The position numbers and the translations under genes were made by a program. From contig JABZFM010000017.1 of NCBI GenBank assembly GCA_014237465.1, forward strand, positions 1 through 64,000: DNA of 64,000 nt, read 5' to 3'. Position 1 is the first letter of the stretch, and each line of letters opens with the position of its first letter. Origin of the DNA: Desulfobacteraceae bacterium. GTDB lineage: Bacteria; Desulfobacterota; Desulfobacteria; Desulfobacterales; Desulfosalsimonadaceae. The notes under the pieces were generated by a model, which made no database searches, was not told where the DNA came from, and worked only from the letters and a program-made list of their open reading frames with translations. Positions 60,473-64,000 of this stretch are shown here, piece after piece.

Positions 60473-62575
60473 TTAAATGAGATAATTAAAATTTTTAAAA
60501 TAATCATCTGTATGCAGCATATTCAAAGCCCAAAGGTTATATGATTTTTCATATTTTAAAGAATGGGTATCAGCATAATCAGCGGGAAATAATAGTACAG
60601 GAAATTTTTTTTCTTTATATTTTTCAGAAAGTGTTGAAACAGCTGAAAGTATAATTTCAGGCGACAGGTTTTCAGGATCAATAACAAACACGTTGATGCA
60701 GTTTGTTAAATCAGACATATTGACCGCAAAATCTGAAATATTTAACATGACAACAGCTTTTAAAGTGTAGTCATGTTTCAAAGAATAAAGTCGACGTTCT
60801 CTTTTTAATTTAATTTTTGCATATTCACTTGACAAATCATGGCGATCGGTCATTTCAGAATCAGGTATCAGATCAAGTGCATCGAGCATCAAACCACCGG
60901 ATTGATGCTCATAGAAATATTCAAGATCTTCGAGATCGCTAAATTCGGATTTGTCTAGATTCCAGTTCTCGGGTAATTCCGGATTGATCCTGGTCGATTT
61001 GCGATAATGAAAATATGCAAATGTATCGACTGAACATGCTTTGGGATCCTGAATATTTTTGGCAACACCGCCAAAAAAATGATTTGGAAAATGATTTTCA
61101 GGTCTGAAATAACATATCAGATAATCCATATGACTTGAAAAAAGACGGTGAGAATCATATGCGTACGCCCCAATCTGGTTTAATATCTCAATACCGACTT
61201 TCAGCTGATATTTTGACATGATTGCTGCCAGATGTTGAATTAACCAGGTGTTATGATAAAACCTGAGCATCGACATGTGACCGAGGATCTCTCCTTTTTT
61301 CTGCCAGATAAAATGGCGGGCAATATTAGACTCCCGGGTATACAGCTTTTCATAAGTTGTTTTGATCTTTTTTTTGTTTTCATGAATGAAAGAATACTTT
61401 TTCGGATAGATAAATCCGCTTTTAAAAAAGAAATCCCATAATTTTTCCATATCAATATCATTACAGATATAAAAATTTTTATTATTCGTTAGATGTAAGA
61501 GCGATAACAGTCGTATATGATCCTCTGATTTCATATCAAGAAATACAATACCGCATTTTATCATCCGCAAGCTGTTATCTGTTTCAAAAGCTTTTCGATA
61601 AACAACCTGGGCTTTACAGGGAAAATTAAAACTGTTTGCAAAGTTAAGTGTCATCGCCGGAATAATCATTCCGGGTAAAAGGACGGAACTTTTTTCTTCG
61701 TCTTCAACCGATACCCCTGAACCGGACAAATCGATGACTTTAAAATTGACCAGTTTGTTAGTAAATGGATGATTGAATTGAATATCCGGAGACGGTGTGA
61801 TTGCTAATCGAATGCTTCGGTAAACTCTGGGGTTAAACCTCTGAATTGTTTCATGAATGGGTTGAAATACGGCCTTTCTCTTTTTTGAAGTACCGGAAGC
61901 CTTTAATATGGTGCATTCTCCAGAATAAAGAGTTTCCTGATCATTAGATACAATCAGGTTTACTTTATCCTTTAAATTAATCCATTGAAAAGGCTTCTTG
62001 GGCGAGTATTCTATTTCTACTTGTAAGGATATGGAGCTGAACTCAACAAGTTTTCCGGAAAAAATAATGCTGTTTTGAATCAGTTGGACGTCAAGGTTGT
62101 TGCATGGAAACCTTTTTGCCTTACGGGCGCTTGTTTGTGATGATTTTTCTGGGAGCGTGAAACAAGCACCTCTGTGGTTAATGCATCTGAGTTCTGCATC
62201 AACCGTAATAATGCTTCGTGCGTCTTTAATTACAAAATTGAGGAATTGATAAGTGGTGATCAGCTTATTGATATTCGGTAGATCTTTCCAGAGGCAGACC
62301 AGTCTTTTGCCAAAGCAGGGTTGAGGGCTTCCATAGAAAGAAATTACCTGCTTTTCATGAATATGTTGAAAATTAATACAAACAGTTTCATCTTTAAAGT
62401 TAATATTGTTTAATTGATTGACGAGAAATTTGCGTTTAACTGTTTTATCGGTTTGAAGTTTTTTGGGTTTCTGTAACACCTCAAGATCCGTATCAATTAT
62501 ACGTAACGAGGCCTCTGATGTATCCACCACGCCATCTGGAGCATCATTGTCTATGATTTTTTCGATATAGTCCAT
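60473..62575 (-). CDS. PilZ-domain protein fused to a GNAT-like acyltransferase domain
   Basis: A 700-residue protein with no membrane segment. The middle (about 235-370) is a PilZ domain: RVYRSIRLAITP supplies the Arg region and NFKVIDLSGSGVSVED the D-x-S-x-x-G motif. Residues about 390-570 resemble an acyl-CoA N-acyltransferase of a type seen in Desulfobacterota (LWDFFFKSGFIYPKKY, ARHFIWQKKGEILGHMSMLRFYHNTWLIQHLAA, LICYFRPENHFPNHFFGGVAKN, FAYFHY). The last 110 residues are unassigned. Residues 1-235 hold a second PilZ-like fold candidate without the motifs. A c-di-GMP-controlled acyltransferase is a fair inference. The gene is a single unit, with no matched neighbours. Confidence 0.7.
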   Translation of the reverse strand: MDYIEKIIDNDAPDGVVDTSEASLRIIDTDLEVLQKPKKLQTDKTVKRKFLVNQLNNINFKDETVCINFQHIHEKQVISFYGSPQPCFGKRLVCLWKDLPNINKLITTYQFLNFVIKDARSIITVDAELRCINHRGACFTLPEKSSQTSARKAKRFPCNNLDVQLIQNSIIFSGKLVEFSSISLQVEIEYSPKKPFQWINLKDKVNLIVSNDQETLYSGECTILKASGTSKKRKAVFQPIHETIQRFNPRVYRSIRLAITPSPDIQFNHPFTNKLVNFKVIDLSGSGVSVEDEEKSSVLLPGMIIPAMTLNFANSFNFPCKAQVVYRKAFETDNSLRMIKCGIVFLDMKSEDHIRLLSLLHLTNNKNFYICNDIDMEKLWDFFFKSGFIYPKKYSFIHENKKKIKTTYEKLYTRESNIARHFIWQKKGEILGHMSMLRFYHNTWLIQHLAAIMSKYQLKVGIEILNQIGAYAYDSHRLFSSHMDYLICYFRPENHFPNHFFGGVAKNIQDPKACSVDTFAYFHYRKSTRINPELPENWNLDKSEFSDLEDLEYFYEHQSGGLMLDALDLIPDSEMTDRHDLSSEYAKIKLKRERRLYSLKHDYTLKAVVMLNISDFAVNMSDLTNCINVFVIDPENLSPEIILSAVSTLSEKYKEKKFPVLLFPADYADTHSLKYEKSYNLWALNMLHTDDYFKNFNYLI

Positions 62576-62775
62576 ATGCTCTCAAAAGAAAGTTTTGTAT
62601 TATAATTTCCTTGGATAATTTACTTATTTTAATATGTTTTTATCCTTTAAGTCAAGAAAAATTCTTTGTATTCCGATAGGTTCTATTTCCATCTTTTGAA
62701 AATCACATAGTTGTGAGCTTTTACGATTATTAAGACATTATTATAAAACTAATTAATTTTTCTAAATAATTTTGC

Positions 62776-62804
62776 TTGACTTATCATATAGGTGAATTTA
62801 TTTA
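62776..62804 (+). promoter_or_regulatory. Candidate promoter for the cobalamin riboswitch operon
   Basis: TTGACT (62776-62781) and TATTTA (62799-62804) are 17 nt apart. A start near 62811 would put the first base right at the riboswitch 5' end. The -35 is good, the -10 weak. Confidence 0.4.
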
Positions 62805-62811
62805 TTTAATT

Positions 62812-62980
62812 AAATTGTTCGGGTGCTTTTTTAAAAGCATAATAGGGAACCCTGTGAAAATCAGGGACGGGCCCGCCGCTGTAATTGGGGATGAACGTCG
62901 CTTACTGCCACTGCAGAAAACTGCGGGAAGGCGCGACAAGTAAATTGATCCAAAAGTCAGAAGACCTGCTTGAACAATTT
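62812..62980 (+). promoter_or_regulatory. Cobalamin (AdoCbl) riboswitch
   Basis: The P1 stem is perfect: AAATTGTTC (62812-62820) pairs with GAACAATTT (62972-62980). Between them lie the conserved core strings GGGAACCCTGTGAAAATCAG, GGGCCCGCCGCTGTAA, CTGCCACTG and GGGAAGGCGC, and the B12-box-like AGTCAGAAGACCTGCT near the 3' side. The whole is 169 nt, a normal size. It should sense adenosylcobalamin and shut down the downstream genes when cobalamin is plentiful. Confidence 0.95.
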
Positions 62981-63028
62981 GACTGTTTTTCTCGGTAAAA
63001 AAAAAGTCATATGATCTGAAGATAAAAA

Positions 63029-63076
63029 GGGAAATCTCAGGGTCGTTTTTATTGATCCGGGGTTTCCCTTTTTTTG
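63029..63076 (+). terminator. Intrinsic terminator of the riboswitch expression platform
   Basis: GGGAAATCTC and its imperfect partner before TTTCCC (63063-63068) form a long stem around a U-rich loop, followed by TTTTTTT. It lies 49 nt after the riboswitch and 51 nt before the DUF4465 ATG, the usual layout of transcription-terminating cobalamin riboswitches. Confidence 0.75.
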
Positions 63077-63126
63077 TTTTTAAGGCTAAATTTTAAATTA
63101 TTAATATAACATCTAAGGAGTTTTTA

Positions 63127-63873
63127 ATGAAACGGTTTACTTTTTTAGTTTTTTTATTTTGTTCGTTTTTTATTATTGCAGGTGGTGTTGATGCGCAAAC
63201 AGCAGATTTTGAAGATTTGTCGCTTGATGTGGAAAGCTACTGGAACGGATCAGACGGTTCCGGTGGTTTTGTCAGCGGCGGTGTCGAGTTCAGCAATAAT
63301 TATAATTCAGACTGGTTTTCCTGGGACGGGTTTGCTTATTCAAATATAACAGACACAACAGCTGAAGGGTTTGGTGCGCAATATAATGTAATTACCGGCA
63401 GCGGGGCAGATGCCAGCGAAATATATTCGGTAGCATATATCAGTTCTTTTGCGGCAACTCCCCCCACCATAAGCCTTAACGAGGAACAGGTTATCTCCGG
63501 TGCTTATTTCACAAATAATAATTATGCCTTTTATTCAATGACCAATGGTGATGACTTTTCAAAAAAATTTACCGACGATGATTGGTTTAAGCTGACCATC
63601 ACAGGGTTTGATGCTGATGGGTCAGAAACCGGTAAAGTGGAATTTAATCTGGCTGATGGAACCAATATCGTTGATACCTGGACATGGGTTGATTTAAACG
63701 GACTGGGGGCAGTCAAGCAGCTGACATTTGGGGTAAGTTCAACGGATAACGGCGATTTTGGCATGAACACCCCGGCTTATTTTTGTATGGATAATTTTAA
63801 CAAAAAAGACAGCAGTGACGACAGCACCTGTTTTATTCATACGATGAAGTCTGAGTTTATATCCTGGCAATAA
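63127..63873 (+). CDS. Exported DUF4465 protein under cobalamin riboswitch control
   Basis: A 248-residue protein with a signal peptide (MKRFTFLVFLFCSFFIIAGG, cleavage before QTADF). The mature part has the DUF4465 pattern: FEDLSLDVESYWNGSDGSGGFVSGGVEFSN, WSGWSYSN-like WFSWDGFAYSNITD, and GAYFTNNNYAFYSM, KLTITGFDADG and VDTWTWVDLNGLGAVKQLTFGVSSTDNG. It ends with CFIHTMKSEF, a CFI tail motif also seen in the FN3/barrel fusion. DUF4465 proteins are frequently encoded beside TonB-dependent cobalamin receptors and behind cobalamin riboswitches; they may be surface cobalamin- or corrinoid-capture proteins. The AAGGAG ribosome site is strong. Function is inferred from context only. Confidence 0.85.
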   Translation: MKRFTFLVFLFCSFFIIAGGVDAQTADFEDLSLDVESYWNGSDGSGGFVSGGVEFSNNYNSDWFSWDGFAYSNITDTTAEGFGAQYNVITGSGADASEIYSVAYISSFAATPPTISLNEEQVISGAYFTNNNYAFYSMTNGDDFSKKFTDDDWFKLTITGFDADGSETGKVEFNLADGTNIVDTWTWVDLNGLGAVKQLTFGVSSTDNGDFGMNTPAYFCMDNFNKKDSSDDSTCFIHTMKSEFISWQ

Positions 63874-63877
63874 AGCT

Positions 63878-64000
63878 ATGATGAAGAAGAAAATTTTTAT
63901 CAAAATATTTGTTTTTGCCGCAAGCCTGTTTTTGTTGCTGCATCCGATTTTTTTGTTTGCCCAGGATAATGAGATCAGTGATGAAGAAGAGGAGAATCCG
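63878..64000 (+). CDS. Start of an exported protein, probably a TonB-dependent receptor (partial)
   Basis: 41 codons run to the window edge. MMKKKIFIKIFVFAASLFLLL begins a signal peptide with cleavage near LFA-Q, followed by an acidic stretch (DNEISDEEEENP). Such acidic starts are typical just before the TonB box and plug of TonB-dependent receptors, and the gene is 4 nt after DUF4465 behind the cobalamin riboswitch, so BtuB-like is the best guess. The rest of the gene is outside the window. Confidence 0.6.
   Translation, partial: MMKKKIFIKIFVFAASLFLLLHPIFLFAQDNEISDEEEENP

Overview
The window looks like a chromosomal segment of a Gram-negative, probably anaerobic bacterium, most likely a member of the Desulfobacterota (Desulfobacterales-like). 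This assignment is an inference. It rests on several outer-membrane-type proteins with signal peptides, a tungstate-type ABC transporter, a DUF2760/Hsp70 cluster, MglA-like GTPase and PilZ signalling genes, exported proteins with a 'CFI' tail, and the general protein style. No rRNA, tRNA, CRISPR array or complete insertion sequence was seen.

Region 1 (1-15.7 kb, almost all minus strand) is an envelope region. A three-gene unit (14732 down to 1829) encodes an AsmA/YdbH-like inner-membrane bridge protein, a DUF1318 (YdbL-like) lipoprotein and a 2875-residue exported beta-propeller/TPR/CHAT protein. The CHAT protein is a caspase-like cysteine protease candidate and also carries a second, catalytically dead CHAT-like domain. 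An SH3-domain protein and a Tat-type M48 metalloprotease follow downstream, after a dispersed repeat. A GC-richer methyltransferase gene lies upstream.

Region 2 (16-30.5 kb, mostly minus strand) is largely housekeeping. It holds a long gene series (M29 aminopeptidase, manA, queE, queC, glycosyltransferase, HAD phosphatase, slyD, RNase H-like exonuclease, outer-membrane protein), a LysM protein, a phosphoesterase, a tungstate-type ABC transporter without its binding protein, and a PilT-like ATPase fused to a GspE N-terminal domain.

Region 3 (30.8-50.8 kb, mostly plus strand) has a stray ketopantoate-reductase C-terminal domain, an amidohydrolase, a ComEA-like protein with a strong bidirectional terminator, and the DUF2760-Hsp70-Hsp70 operon preceded by a large inverted repeat. 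It continues with GDPD, an FN3/beta-barrel fusion, an HDAC-like deacetylase, a SWIM protein, ispF, cysS, uvrB, uvrC and a convergent mdh.

Region 4 (51-64 kb) is signalling and accessory DNA: a truncated sensor domain, a cluster of TPR protein, MglA-like GTPase, DUF4388/cNMP-binding protein and PilZ protein, then purC, a ParB-like gene overlapping a spore-photoproduct-lyase-type radical SAM gene, decayed BatE-like and HD-GYP genes, a methyltransferase and a PilZ-GNAT fusion. It ends with a complete cobalamin riboswitch and terminator ahead of a DUF4465 protein and the start of what is probably a TonB-dependent receptor. A roughly 110-bp dispersed repeat occurs twice in full and once as a half copy that forms the leader of cysS.
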